A stretch of 64,000 bases of DNA from an uncultured Desulfobacter sp. (GTDB lineage: Bacteria; Desulfobacterota; Desulfobacteria; Desulfobacterales; Desulfobacteraceae): contig NZ_OY781882.1 of the NCBI RefSeq assembly GCF_963677125.1, positions 5,788,501-5,852,500 of the forward strand, in the 5' to 3' direction. The notes beneath the pieces were generated by a model. It was not told the DNA's origin. It did no database searches and saw nothing but the letters and a program-made list of their open reading frames with translations. The translations under genes were made by a program, and so were the position numbers. Below are positions 34,849 to 42,212 of this stretch, one piece after another. Numbering within the stretch: the stretch's first letter is position 1; each line of letters starts with the position of its first letter.

Positions 34849-34852
34849 GATA

Positions 34853-36091
34853 TCAAGCTCCTGTGACCGTGGTATAAAGCAGGTAAATATTTAAAATAAT
34901 GACAATGGCTGAAATCACAATGGCCGCTGTAAATTCAATCGGTCCCGAGGCGAATTTGCCCATGCGGTTTTTATCTTTGCACAGTATTAACAGCGGAATC
35001 AGCGTGAACGGCAGCTGGATGCTTAAGACCACCTGGCTGAAAATAAGGATTTTATAGGTGTCCATGGATAGAACAATGATCAAAAACGACGGTATGGCTG
35101 TGGCAAATACAGAAAATCGGTATAAAAGAGTTCTGGGGTCCTCGGGCTTTCCTAAGAATCCTGTGATGACATTGACCTCGGCCATGGATGATGTCACCGA
35201 AGACCCTACGCCGGCAAAGACCAGGGCCACGGCAAAAAGAAAACCCGCCAGAGGACCTGCCAGGGGCGTCAGAGTTGCAGATGCCTGTTCAATGCTTGTG
35301 ACGGCCGCCTGGTTTTTTGCAAATACGGCTGCCGCCACAATGATCATGGACGAATTAACCAACCATCCCATGATCATGGCCGCCAGGGTGTCTATTTTTT
35401 CGTAATTAAGCTGAGACATTTTTTCATCTTCCGAGACCCCCCATTTACGGGAATGGATCACGTTGGAGTGCAAAAAGATGTTATGGGGCATCACCACCGC
35501 GCCTAAAATAGCCATGGCAACGTAAATACTTTCCCGATTCAGATGGGGGACCACCGTGGCCGGCAGCGCTGCGGACCAGTCCGGTTTGACAATGTAAATT
35601 TCAATGAGATAGCACAGGGCAATGATGGCCAAAAATCCCATTATAATGGTTTCAAGCCGGTGATATCGCTGGCTGACAATTAAAAAGGTTTCAAGCCCCA
35701 CGGTTAAAAGTGCGCCCATCCACAGGGGCATGCCGAAAAGCAGATTAAACCCGATGGCGCCCCCTAACAGCTCAGCCACATCCGTGGCAACGCAGGCAAG
35801 GACAATGGTCAGGCCCAGCATGGCCGAAACCGGCCTTGAAAATTGATCCCTGATATTAACAGCCAGGGATTTGCCGGTGGCAATCCCGAGTTTTGCCGCC
35901 ATGTTTTGAATCACAATGAGCATAATCGTGCTCAAGGTGATTACCCATAATAACGAGTATCCGAACCTTGAGCCGCCTTCGATGTTCGTGGCCCAGTTAC
36001 CCGGATCAATGAATCCTACGGTTACAAGAAATCCGGGGCCCAGGAATCTAAGCAGGATTTTGAACCGGAATCTTTCCAGAATATTGCGCAT
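34853..36091 (-). CDS. Nramp-family divalent metal ion transporter
   Basis: A 412-residue inner-membrane transporter with eleven predicted helices. The metal site of Nramp proteins is present: helix 1 DPGN (D29-N32, in GFIDPGNWATNIEGGS) and helix 6 MPHN (M201-N204, in GAVVMPHNIFLHSNVIH). The methionine argues for manganese or iron rather than magnesium. It imports metal with protons. GAGG lies 6 bases before the ATG, and the leader holds an inverted repeat (36110-36144) that could be an operator. The uspA gene follows immediately; a sigma-54 activator gene lies upstream on the same strand. Confidence 0.93.
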   Translation of the reverse strand: MRNILERFRFKILLRFLGPGFLVTVGFIDPGNWATNIEGGSRFGYSLLWVITLSTIMLIVIQNMAAKLGIATGKSLAVNIRDQFSRPVSAMLGLTIVLACVATDVAELLGGAIGFNLLFGMPLWMGALLTVGLETFLIVSQRYHRLETIIMGFLAIIALCYLIEIYIVKPDWSAALPATVVPHLNRESIYVAMAILGAVVMPHNIFLHSNVIHSRKWGVSEDEKMSQLNYEKIDTLAAMIMGWLVNSSMIIVAAAVFAKNQAAVTSIEQASATLTPLAGPLAGFLFAVALVFAGVGSSVTSSMAEVNVITGFLGKPEDPRTLLYRFSVFATAIPSFLIIVLSMDTYKILIFSQVVLSIQLPFTLIPLLILCKDKNRMGKFASGPIEFTAAIVISAIVIILNIYLLYTTVTGA

Positions 36092-36109
36092 ATGTGCCTC
36101 TTTCTTGAG

Positions 36110-36144
36110 ATGAAAGTATTAGTAAGCTGCTAAATTACTTTCAT
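36110..36144 (-). promoter_or_regulatory. Inverted repeat in the leader of the Nramp transporter
   Basis: ATGAAAGTA (36110-36118) and TACTTTCAT (36136-36144) are exact complements separated by 17 bases, about 20 bases upstream of the transporter start. It could be a regulator site or an RNA stem. It does not match a metal-regulator box I know. Confidence 0.4.
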
Positions 36145-36194
36145 GTTTTTGAGTGACTCCGAAGGTGTTGATAGACCAGGCGGACATGGCCGTT
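36142..36194 (+). repeat. Dispersed intergenic repeat, copy 1 of 6
   Basis: Contains the core GGTGTTGATAGACCAGG followed by CATGGCCGTT. Related copies lie at 37732, 37941, 39236, 41054 and 63040. This copy ends at the stop codon of the sigma-54 activator gene and is among the more diverged. Confidence 0.75.
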
Positions 36195-37575
36195 AGAAGG
36201 TGTCTGAAAAGGCTTTGACCTCGGGATGGTCACTTAAAAAACGGTACAGGGTTGCTCTGCCCACACCCAACACCCGGGCAGCTTTAGATTTGTTGCCTCC
36301 GGTTTTAACCAGGGCTGCCTGGACATTTTCCTGATTGAGTTTCCCCCGGGTAAATGTAACGTTAGGCTCCGCAGGTTCATTTGATACAACAGGCCTTAAA
36401 GGCTGTCTGTTAGATGAAAAGGGAAGATCCGTGGGCAGGATAACGCTGCCCCGGGACCGGACCACAGAAAACTGAATCACATTTTTTAATTCTCTGACAT
36501 TGCCGGGCCAATGGTAATCCATCATTTCCCGAATGGTGTCCGGGGCAAGTTCCGGTACGGGTTTTTTGTTTTCTTTTTCCGCCTCTCGAAGGAAATGCTC
36601 GGCCAAAAGCGGAATATCGTTTTTCCTTTCACGCAGGGGGGGCAGGTGTACGGGAATGACGTTGAGCCGGTAGTAAAGGTCTTCTCTGAACCGCTCGGTC
36701 CGGACTTCTTCTGCCAGATCTTTGTTGGTGGCTGAAATAATTCTGACATCCACGCTGATCTTTTTCTCTCCGCCTACTTTTTCAAAGGATCCCTCCTGTA
36801 AGAACCGTAACAGTTTTACTTGGGTTTTCAACGGCAATTCCGCCACTTCGTCCAGGAACAGGGTCCCCTTATGGGCCAGCTCAAACCGGCCTTTGCGTTC
36901 CTTGACAGCCCCTGAGAATGCGCCTTTCACATGGCCGAACAACTCACTTTCCACAATGCCTTCGGGAATGGCTCCGCAGTTGACCGGGACAAAACTGCCG
37001 TTTCCGTAGGAAGATATGTCATGAATCGCGTAGGCTACGCGTTCCTTGCCTGTGCCGGTTTCACCGGAGACATGAACCGGGTAATTATACAGGGCCACAT
37101 CCCGGATCTGCCGGAAAATGTCCTGCATGGCTTTGTCCTTGCCGATGATGCCTGCAAAATTGGAAAGATCTTCGGCTTTAAGAGACAGGCGAATGGAATC
37201 GGTCATATCCCGGAAAGAGGCCACCACCCCCCGGATTTCTCCTTCATGATCCTGGATGCAGTAAACGGTCATTTCCAGGTGGCGGGTCTCTCCTGTTTTG
37301 GTGACGATGGTAATCGGGTATTCCTTGGTGCCGCCGGAAAGTTTCGGAGAATCTTCGCAAAAGGAACATTTAGAGCCGCAGAACGGTGCCTGAAATACTT
37401 CGTGGCAGTCTTTGCCCAGAACTTCTTGTTTGCTGTATCCGGTAATTTTTTCTGCTTCTTTATTGAAAACAGTAATGATCCGCTCTGTGGTATGTGCCAT
37501 GACACCGACTTTAAGATTGTCCACTACGAGGTTTAAATTGTGAAGATCCAGCAGAGAATGTGTAAATTTTTCCAT
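36193..37575 (-). CDS. Sigma-54-dependent transcriptional activator with PAS sensor domain
   Basis: A 460-residue regulator. An N-terminal PAS domain spans about 10-130 and carries a cysteine cluster C57, C66, C70, C73 (KDCHEVFQAPFCGSKCSFC) that may bind a metal or cluster. The AAA domain has Walker A SGETGTGKE near 170, the sigma-54 contact loop as GAFSGA near 216 (usually GAFTGA) and Walker B GTLFLDEVAELPL. A Fis-type helix-turn-helix ends the protein (NKSKAARVLGVGRATLYRFL). ATG 37575 is used; the frame extends to a TTG at 37617. It should turn on sigma-54 promoters in response to a signal at the PAS domain; targets are unknown. Confidence 0.92.
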   Translation of the reverse strand: MEKFTHSLLDLHNLNLVVDNLKVGVMAHTTERIITVFNKEAEKITGYSKQEVLGKDCHEVFQAPFCGSKCSFCEDSPKLSGGTKEYPITIVTKTGETRHLEMTVYCIQDHEGEIRGVVASFRDMTDSIRLSLKAEDLSNFAGIIGKDKAMQDIFRQIRDVALYNYPVHVSGETGTGKERVAYAIHDISSYGNGSFVPVNCGAIPEGIVESELFGHVKGAFSGAVKERKGRFELAHKGTLFLDEVAELPLKTQVKLLRFLQEGSFEKVGGEKKISVDVRIISATNKDLAEEVRTERFREDLYYRLNVIPVHLPPLRERKNDIPLLAEHFLREAEKENKKPVPELAPDTIREMMDYHWPGNVRELKNVIQFSVVRSRGSVILPTDLPFSSNRQPLRPVVSNEPAEPNVTFTRGKLNQENVQAALVKTGGNKSKAARVLGVGRATLYRFLSDHPEVKAFSDTF

Positions 37576-37731
37576 TTTTTGATTTCCAGACAACAGGCGT
37601 TCAGTAATCGATATCAAGCAATATTTGAATCGGTCTTTTTAATGGCACATTTGTGTATCAGGCGCAATGTTTTTTTGCTTCCATCAAAAGAAAAATGGCA
37701 GATATTGAAAAAAATATGAACGCTTTCGGCA

Positions 37732-37790
37732 TAACGGCTATGGGTTGCCCTGGGCTATCAACAGCCAGACTCAATCTACAACAAACAATG
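37732..37790 (-). repeat. Dispersed intergenic repeat, copy 2 of 6 (inverted)
   Basis: On the minus strand it reads TTGTAGATTGAGTCTGG, then CTGTTGATAGCCCAGG and CCCATAGCCGTT. It faces copy 3 (37941) in the opposite direction about 150 bases away, so the two could pair. The rest of 37576-38031 is AT-rich and holds no gene I can support. Confidence 0.75.
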
Positions 37791-37940
37791 AACGTAACTT
37801 CGCAACCTATTGGTTCTCTCCTACAAATCGTCATATATTGGTTTTACAGAACGTTTTATAAAATTCTGAATTATGGTAAAATTCTTTTATAACCCTGTTC
37901 TATCTTATAAGCGATTGAAGGCACTCCGATTTTTTAACTT

Positions 37941-37993
37941 GCATTGTGGGTTGAGTTTGGGTGTTGATAGACCAGGTCAGCCCATGGCTGTTG
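37941..37993 (+). repeat. Dispersed intergenic repeat, copy 3 of 6
   Basis: Reads TTGTGGGTTGAGTTTGGG, then TGTTGATAGACCAGG, then CAGCCCATGGCTGTTG. It ends about 38 bases before the start of the response-regulator gene. Confidence 0.8.
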
Positions 37994-38031
37994 TTTAAAA
38001 GGTATTTTCTTTAATGGGAAGAGGAGTCTAT

Positions 38032-39198
38032 ATGTCTGAAAATAAATCTTTTGCCGCGCTTGAAGCGTTATCCATATTGATTGTTGATGACATGAAAAGC
38101 ATGCGGCTGACCATTCGGAAAATGCTTCAGAATCTTAATATCGGAGACAAACTCAGGTTTGCCGAAAATGGTAAAGAGGGGTTGGAAGTCCTCAAGCAGA
38201 GTAAGTTTGATCTCTCCATTATTGACTGGAATATGCCGGTCATGAACGGGATTGAAATGCTGGAAAAGATTCGGAAAGATCCTGCGCTTAGGGATATGCC
38301 GGTGATCATGGTGACGGCCGAGGCGGAGCGGGATATCGTTTCTGAAGTGGCTGAATCGGAAATTGACGGGTATTTGCTCAAACCTTTGACGCTGGAGGCG
38401 CTGGATAAAAGAATCAAGACTGTCATGGACCGTGTGCATAATCCTGAGCCGTTCACGCTTCACCGAAACAAGGCCAGGGCGCTTGAGGAGCAGGGATTGT
38501 TTAAAGAGGCGATCGAAGAGGTGAAAAAGGCCCTGGCTCAAAAACCGTCTGCCTCGCGCATGCTGCGCCGGATGGGACTGCTGCACTTTAAAATCGGCAA
38601 ACATGAGATTGCTGAGAAGTGTCTTCGCAAAGCCGTTGCGGTGAATGATCAGGATACTATTTCAAGGGTTTACCTGGCAGATTATTATTTGAAGAAAAAT
38701 GAGCTGGAAAAAGCGGGGATGCATTACCTGAAAATTCTTTCTTTGAGTACACGCTACAATGATAAAGCCTTTGACATCGGGACAAGGCTTTTAAAAGCTG
38801 GATATAAAAAGTCGGCAATACAACTTTTTTCACGGGTGATCCAACGATCAAGAAAAACCAATGCGGTGCGCGATCAGGTCATTGACATCTGCCTGGATCA
38901 TGGCGAAGTTGACTTCCCCGAATATCTGATAGAAGAGGCAATTCAAGAAAATCCCGGTAACTATAATATCATTTATAAGGCCGGTATGATTTTCCTTGAA
39001 TCGGGAGACAGGGACAAAGCGATGGCGCATTTCATGAACGTAGACAAGCATGTAAGGGGGCATCTGGATGCCAAACTTCAGATCGCTAAAATCCTTTCTG
39101 CGAACAAAAGGATATTGCAGGCAGATGATTATTTGAATCAGATTCTAAGGTTGGATCCGGGACATGAAGAGGCAATTGAACTGCGAAGGACGCTTTAG
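38032..39198 (+). CDS. Response regulator receiver with C-terminal TPR repeats
   Basis: A 388-residue cytoplasmic protein. The CheY-like receiver spans about 12-130, with acidic pair D19-D20, phospho-Asp D65 (LSIIDWNMPVMNG), threonine in VIMVTAEA and lysine in YLLKPLT. The remaining 250 residues form helical TPR-like repeats (FKEAIEEVKKALAQKPSASR, HEIAEKCLRKAVAVNDQDT, RDKAMAHFMNVDKHVRG). There is no DNA-binding or enzyme domain, so it should act by protein contact after phosphorylation. ATG 38032 has GAGGAG 6 bases upstream; a possible earlier ATG at 38014 lacks this. The partner kinase is not evident. Confidence 0.9.
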   Translation: MSENKSFAALEALSILIVDDMKSMRLTIRKMLQNLNIGDKLRFAENGKEGLEVLKQSKFDLSIIDWNMPVMNGIEMLEKIRKDPALRDMPVIMVTAEAERDIVSEVAESEIDGYLLKPLTLEALDKRIKTVMDRVHNPEPFTLHRNKARALEEQGLFKEAIEEVKKALAQKPSASRMLRRMGLLHFKIGKHEIAEKCLRKAVAVNDQDTISRVYLADYYLKKNELEKAGMHYLKILSLSTRYNDKAFDIGTRLLKAGYKKSAIQLFSRVIQRSRKTNAVRDQVIDICLDHGEVDFPEYLIEEAIQENPGNYNIIYKAGMIFLESGDRDKAMAHFMNVDKHVRGHLDAKLQIAKILSANKRILQADDYLNQILRLDPGHEEAIELRRTL

Positions 39199-39235
39199 AT
39201 AATATAAAAGTACAAATAAGTTATTATATGACAGT

Positions 39236-39294
39236 AATGTTTTATTGTGGGCCGAGCCGGTGTATTGATAGACTAGGCCAGCCCATGGCTGTTA
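39236..39294 (+). repeat. Dispersed intergenic repeat, copy 4 of 6
   Basis: Reads ATGTTTTATTGTGGGCC, then GTATTGATAGACTAGG, then CCAGCCCATGGCTGTTA. The last bases include the stop codon of the ferredoxin gene on the other strand. It fills most of the gap between two convergent genes. Confidence 0.8.
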
Positions 39295-39492
39295 TTCCCA
39301 GGTAATGCAGTCTTTGGGGCAGTTTTTCACTGCTTCAAGGATATCTTCATCATTTTCATAGCTGTCAAGGGGGCGGATGTCTATATAACCTGCGTCATTG
39401 ATTTCAAAGGCGTGGGGGGCCAGATCAATACAGACCCCGCATTCAATGCAGCAGCCAAGATCGATTACCGGTTTTTTTTCTATACTCATCAA
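39292..39492 (-). CDS. Single-cluster [4Fe-4S] ferredoxin
   Basis: A 66-residue ferredoxin. Cluster ligands are in LGCCIECGVCIDLAPHAF (CXXCXXC) and the lone C-terminal cysteine in VKNCPKDCITWE. An additional cysteine precedes the first motif (GCCIEC). It carries electrons in the cytoplasm. Its start overlaps the stop of the upstream 76-residue gene by 4 bases, so they are coupled. The gene ends inside dispersed repeat copy 4. An internal second methionine is an equally good start. Confidence 0.92.
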   Translation of the reverse strand: MMSIEKKPVIDLGCCIECGVCIDLAPHAFEINDAGYIDIRPLDSYENDEDILEAVKNCPKDCITWE

Positions 39493-39719
39493 ATCGTTCC
39501 TTTATCAATGGATTCAAGCCACCAGCCTTTTAGAATATGCGCCTGCTTCTCTTTTTCTGCCAGATCAAGAATCTTGTATCCTGAATCCAGCAGGATGCCG
39601 TAAAGCACCCCGCATCCCGGGTCATCATGGTGCTCATATCCGGCTTGTGCCAGCTCTATCATTTTATGTGCCAGGTCAATGGTGCGTGCGATGTTTATGT
39701 CACATTTTTTTTTCAGCAT
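39489..39719 (-). CDS. Small conserved-looking helical protein, unknown function
   Basis: A 76-residue protein. The centre HHDDPGCGVLYGILLDSGYKI has a compact glycine and cysteine loop between two predicted helices (IARTIDLAHKMIELA and ILDLAEKEKQAHILKG). No export signal or membrane segment is seen. It lies between a DVU0298-family gene and a ferredoxin gene, overlapping the latter by 4 bases. I do not recognise the family. Overlap and codon use typical of the neighbours support that it is real. A role with the ferredoxin is inferred from position only. Confidence 0.72.
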   Translation of the reverse strand: MLKKKCDINIARTIDLAHKMIELAQAGYEHHDDPGCGVLYGILLDSGYKILDLAEKEKQAHILKGWWLESIDKGTI

Positions 39720-39767
39720 GGCAAAATCTCTTTAATCGTCTCACACCAAGGTAAGCAAAGTTGGTGA

Positions 39768-40466
39768 TTATTCATTCCCGGCCAAGGCCGGTTCCGGGAA
39801 ACAGGCCTGGACCAAATCCGATATCCGCGCGGAGGTAAAATTCCACCCGGTGTAAATATCAATGGTTGTTTTGTCTGCCTGGATAAAATCGGGCAGAACC
39901 ATACATTCAAACTCATGGGCATTGGATAGTGCCCTGACGGCATATCCGCATTTTACCGGGTCTTTAGATGAAAGATGAGCTATAAGTTGTTCCTTTGTGA
40001 TGTCGGTCAGATCATCGGGTGCTGCGCCGATATATGTGCCGATACCCCATATAACCCCGCGCTGGAGCATTTCATGTTCAATGTGATTGCCTCTGTGATC
40101 CAGGTAGGAAAAAAGAATCGTTTTAAATTCTTGGGCCAGGGCCGGGTTTTTACTTAAAATCTCTCCCATGGCTTCTGGTGATCCCCAGCCGATGCCGCCT
40201 GATTCGTCGTTCAGATTCCACATGATTCGTCTTAAGATGATGCGGGCTTTTTCTAAGGAATTATCCGCAATCCTTGCAACAAGCTCGCCCATGGCAGTCA
40301 CACTGCGAAATTTGATCAGTTCATCTTTGTTGTAGAAAAAAGAGAACAGATGCCCGGTGAGCTGGGCGTCCGGAATCTGCGCCAGACTGTCCAGAGCCTG
40401 GCTGCGACTGCCAAGGGAGAGAAATTCTCCCACTTGTTTTTTTACCTTTCTGCCGTATGGTTTCAT
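39768..40466 (-). CDS. DVU0298-family protein (HEAT-like repeats)
   Basis: A 232-residue cytoplasmic protein built of helical repeats. The segment RIMWNLNDESGGIGWGSPEAMGEIL, split by its WGSP motif, and the following IEHEMLQRGVIWGIG are typical of the protein family named after Desulfovibrio DVU0298, found mainly in sulfate reducers. Function is unknown; HEAT-like proteins usually bind other proteins. ATG 40466 is chosen because AAAGAG lies close upstream; the frame extends to ATG 40490. It is followed by the 76-residue and ferredoxin genes on the same strand. Family name is from memory, so medium-high certainty. Confidence 0.8.
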   Translation of the reverse strand: MKPYGRKVKKQVGEFLSLGSRSQALDSLAQIPDAQLTGHLFSFFYNKDELIKFRSVTAMGELVARIADNSLEKARIILRRIMWNLNDESGGIGWGSPEAMGEILSKNPALAQEFKTILFSYLDHRGNHIEHEMLQRGVIWGIGTYIGAAPDDLTDITKEQLIAHLSSKDPVKCGYAVRALSNAHEFECMVLPDFIQADKTTIDIYTGWNFTSARISDLVQACFPEPALAGNE

Positions 40467-40567
40467 GGTTGTTCTCTTTCTAATGTTCATTGCTGCTGCC
40501 CCTTGAAATGATCCTGTTGGGCAACCCTAAATATGATAAAAGCACAAATTATGCCAAGTTATTTGGG

Positions 40568-40918
40568 CTATTGAATGAACTGATCCAACGCACTGAATTT
40601 GACCTTCAATTCATGGATATGTTTGTCATAACTGTTCATTTTTATAACGGACCGGGTGATCAGATAGCAGCCCAGAACAACCAATCCAAGGTTGAGAATA
40701 CCAAAGGGGATAACCAGGTGCAGCACGTTGAATATATTGTAATATTTGGAAGTTGCAATCAATAGTCCGATCACGGACAAGGGCAGGGCCAGCACGGCAA
40801 TCCCGGTTCTCATGACAGCCAGAGAGGTTCGTTTTTCAGCCAAAAGCAGTTGTACTTCGTTGATAACAATGGAATCAAATTTTTCGGAATTGTCTGTGGT
40901 ATCACTTTGTTGTGTCAA
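40568..40918 (-). CDS. DUF202-family small membrane protein
   Basis: A 116-residue inner-membrane protein. VQLLLAEKRTSLAVMRTGIA near residues 22-41 is the DUF202 signature (helix, then LAxxRTxLAxxRT-like motif). Two transmembrane helices follow at about 38-60 and 68-92, then a short charged tail. Members of this group are of unknown function. It precedes the DVU0298 gene by about 100 bases on the same strand. The 580 bases upstream (40919-41501) hold two repeat elements and no gene I can support. Confidence 0.8.
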   Translation of the reverse strand: MTQQSDTTDNSEKFDSIVINEVQLLLAEKRTSLAVMRTGIAVLALPLSVIGLLIATSKYYNIFNVLHLVIPFGILNLGLVVLGCYLITRSVIKMNSYDKHIHELKVKFSALDQFIQ

Positions 40919-41053
40919 TGATTTTACTCCATTTTGATTTGAGTTTCGGTGTCATTCCAGTTTGGTTTACCAGTTGGTTTTACCCGTTTGTTTAAAGAAA
41001 CAAGATTCATTCCAGAAACACAAGCCAGTCCCTTTTTAAGGATAGAATCAAAA

Positions 41054-41112
41054 TAACGGCCATGGGCCGACTTGGTCTATCAGCGCCCAGGCCCGGCCCA
41101 CAACAAAACATG
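41054..41112 (-). repeat. Dispersed intergenic repeat, copy 5 of 6 (inverted)
   Basis: On the minus strand it reads CATGTTTTGTTGTGGGCC, then GGGCGCTGATAGACCAAG, then CGGCCCATGGCCGTTA. Similarity to copy 2 continues beyond it, near 41112-41135. Confidence 0.8.
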
Positions 41113-41337
41113 AAAGGAACTCAGAAACTTGTTGGTACTTTCATATAAAGAGGCCTGGATAAATCGCACAATTTGGCAACGTTTTTATCCGCGTTTTGAA
41201 AATGGGGGCATGGTTTGTTTGTCTCAAAGGCTGGCACACAAATGTATCCCGATACATGTATGGCTATTGATTTCGGTGCCGGTAACAGGTATAGCACACA
41301 TGTGACGCAACCCGGCACTTGGGGGCATATGACTAAT

Positions 41338-41482
41338 TTGTGCCCGACAGAAAACCGTAAATTTTGCCGATTACGGCGTTGGTCTGAAATTTTAATCCTC
41401 GAAATACTTCATGTATTCCTCCGGTTAAAATTGCAGCCCGCCTTGTACTCAACAAAATTTCCAGCTTTTCGTCCAGGCACTA
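41338..41482 (-). repeat. Palindromic MITE-like repeat, copy A (145 bp, inverted)
   Basis: On the minus strand it starts AGTGCCTGGACGAAAAGC and ends with CGGTTTTCTGTCGGGCAC, with inner CCGGAGGAATACATG and TTTCGAGGATTAAAATTT. It matches copies B (47101) and C (55901) over its whole length, with moderate divergence. Its ends are inverted repeats of each other. It lies 20 bases upstream of the transglutaminase-like gene. Confidence 0.85.
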
Positions 41483-41501
41483 ATTTTCAGGACAATAGAT
41501 T

Positions 41502-42188
41502 ATGACGATTGACCAATTTACCTTGTATTGTGCACCAACGTTTTTCATTGATTCGGATCATGAAAAGATCATTGCATTTTCATCCCTGCATGCAGGATCT
41601 TCGGATAATCCGGTGCAAAAGGCGGTAAGTATTTTTTACGCTGTCAGGGATCAGATCCGGTATGATCCCTATGAGATTCCTGTAAACAAAGAAGGTTTTA
41701 AGGCAAGCCGTGTGCTGACCAAAGGCAGGGGGTTTTGTGTGGCTAAGGCTGTGCTGTTGGCCGCTTGCCTCAGGGCTCAATCCATACCGGCTCGTCTTGG
41801 GTTTGCCGATGTGAAGAATCATCTGACTACGCCTAAACTCAAGGCAAAAATGGGTACGGATCTGTTTAAATGGCATGGATATACTGACATATTTCTGCAA
41901 GGGAAATGGGTCAAGGCGACACCAACATTCAATTTGAGCCTGTGCCAAAATTTTGGCGTAAAGGCCCTTGAATTTGATGGCCGGCAAGACAGTGTATTTC
42001 ATGCCTTTGATGCCAAAGGACAGCGGCACATGGAATATGTTAAAGATCATGGCCATTTTGCGGATTTGCCCTGGGACAGAATGATGGCGGCCTACCGGAG
42101 CGCCTATCCCAGCTATTTTGAATCAGATCGAACTTCGGGTGATTTTCATGCCGAGGCAAGGGAATTGAACAACGCTGAATCTTATTGA
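41502..42188 (+). CDS. Transglutaminase-like cysteine protein
   Basis: A 228-residue protein of the transglutaminase-like superfamily. The catalytic cysteine would be C79 in TKGRGFCVAKAVLLAACLRA, and the histidine H125 in FKWHGYTDIFLQGKW. The third residue, normally aspartate in a WxxxDPT-type segment, reads KWVKATPTFN, so the acid is replaced. Proteases, peptidases or amidases of this fold act in many processes; the target is unknown. No signal peptide is seen. It is convergent with ptsP, 24 bases from its end. The MITE-like repeat directly upstream must contain or border its promoter. Confidence 0.83.
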   Translation: MTIDQFTLYCAPTFFIDSDHEKIIAFSSLHAGSSDNPVQKAVSIFYAVRDQIRYDPYEIPVNKEGFKASRVLTKGRGFCVAKAVLLAACLRAQSIPARLGFADVKNHLTTPKLKAKMGTDLFKWHGYTDIFLQGKWVKATPTFNLSLCQNFGVKALEFDGRQDSVFHAFDAKGQRHMEYVKDHGHFADLPWDRMMAAYRSAYPSYFESDRTSGDFHAEARELNNAESY

Positions 42189-42212
42189 TTACGGATTGCG
42201 CCGATCACATCC

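Noticed and set aside
37640..37665. Sigma-54 promoter (TGGCAC) upstream of the activator gene
   Set aside because: The GC of the -12 element is absent at the required distance.
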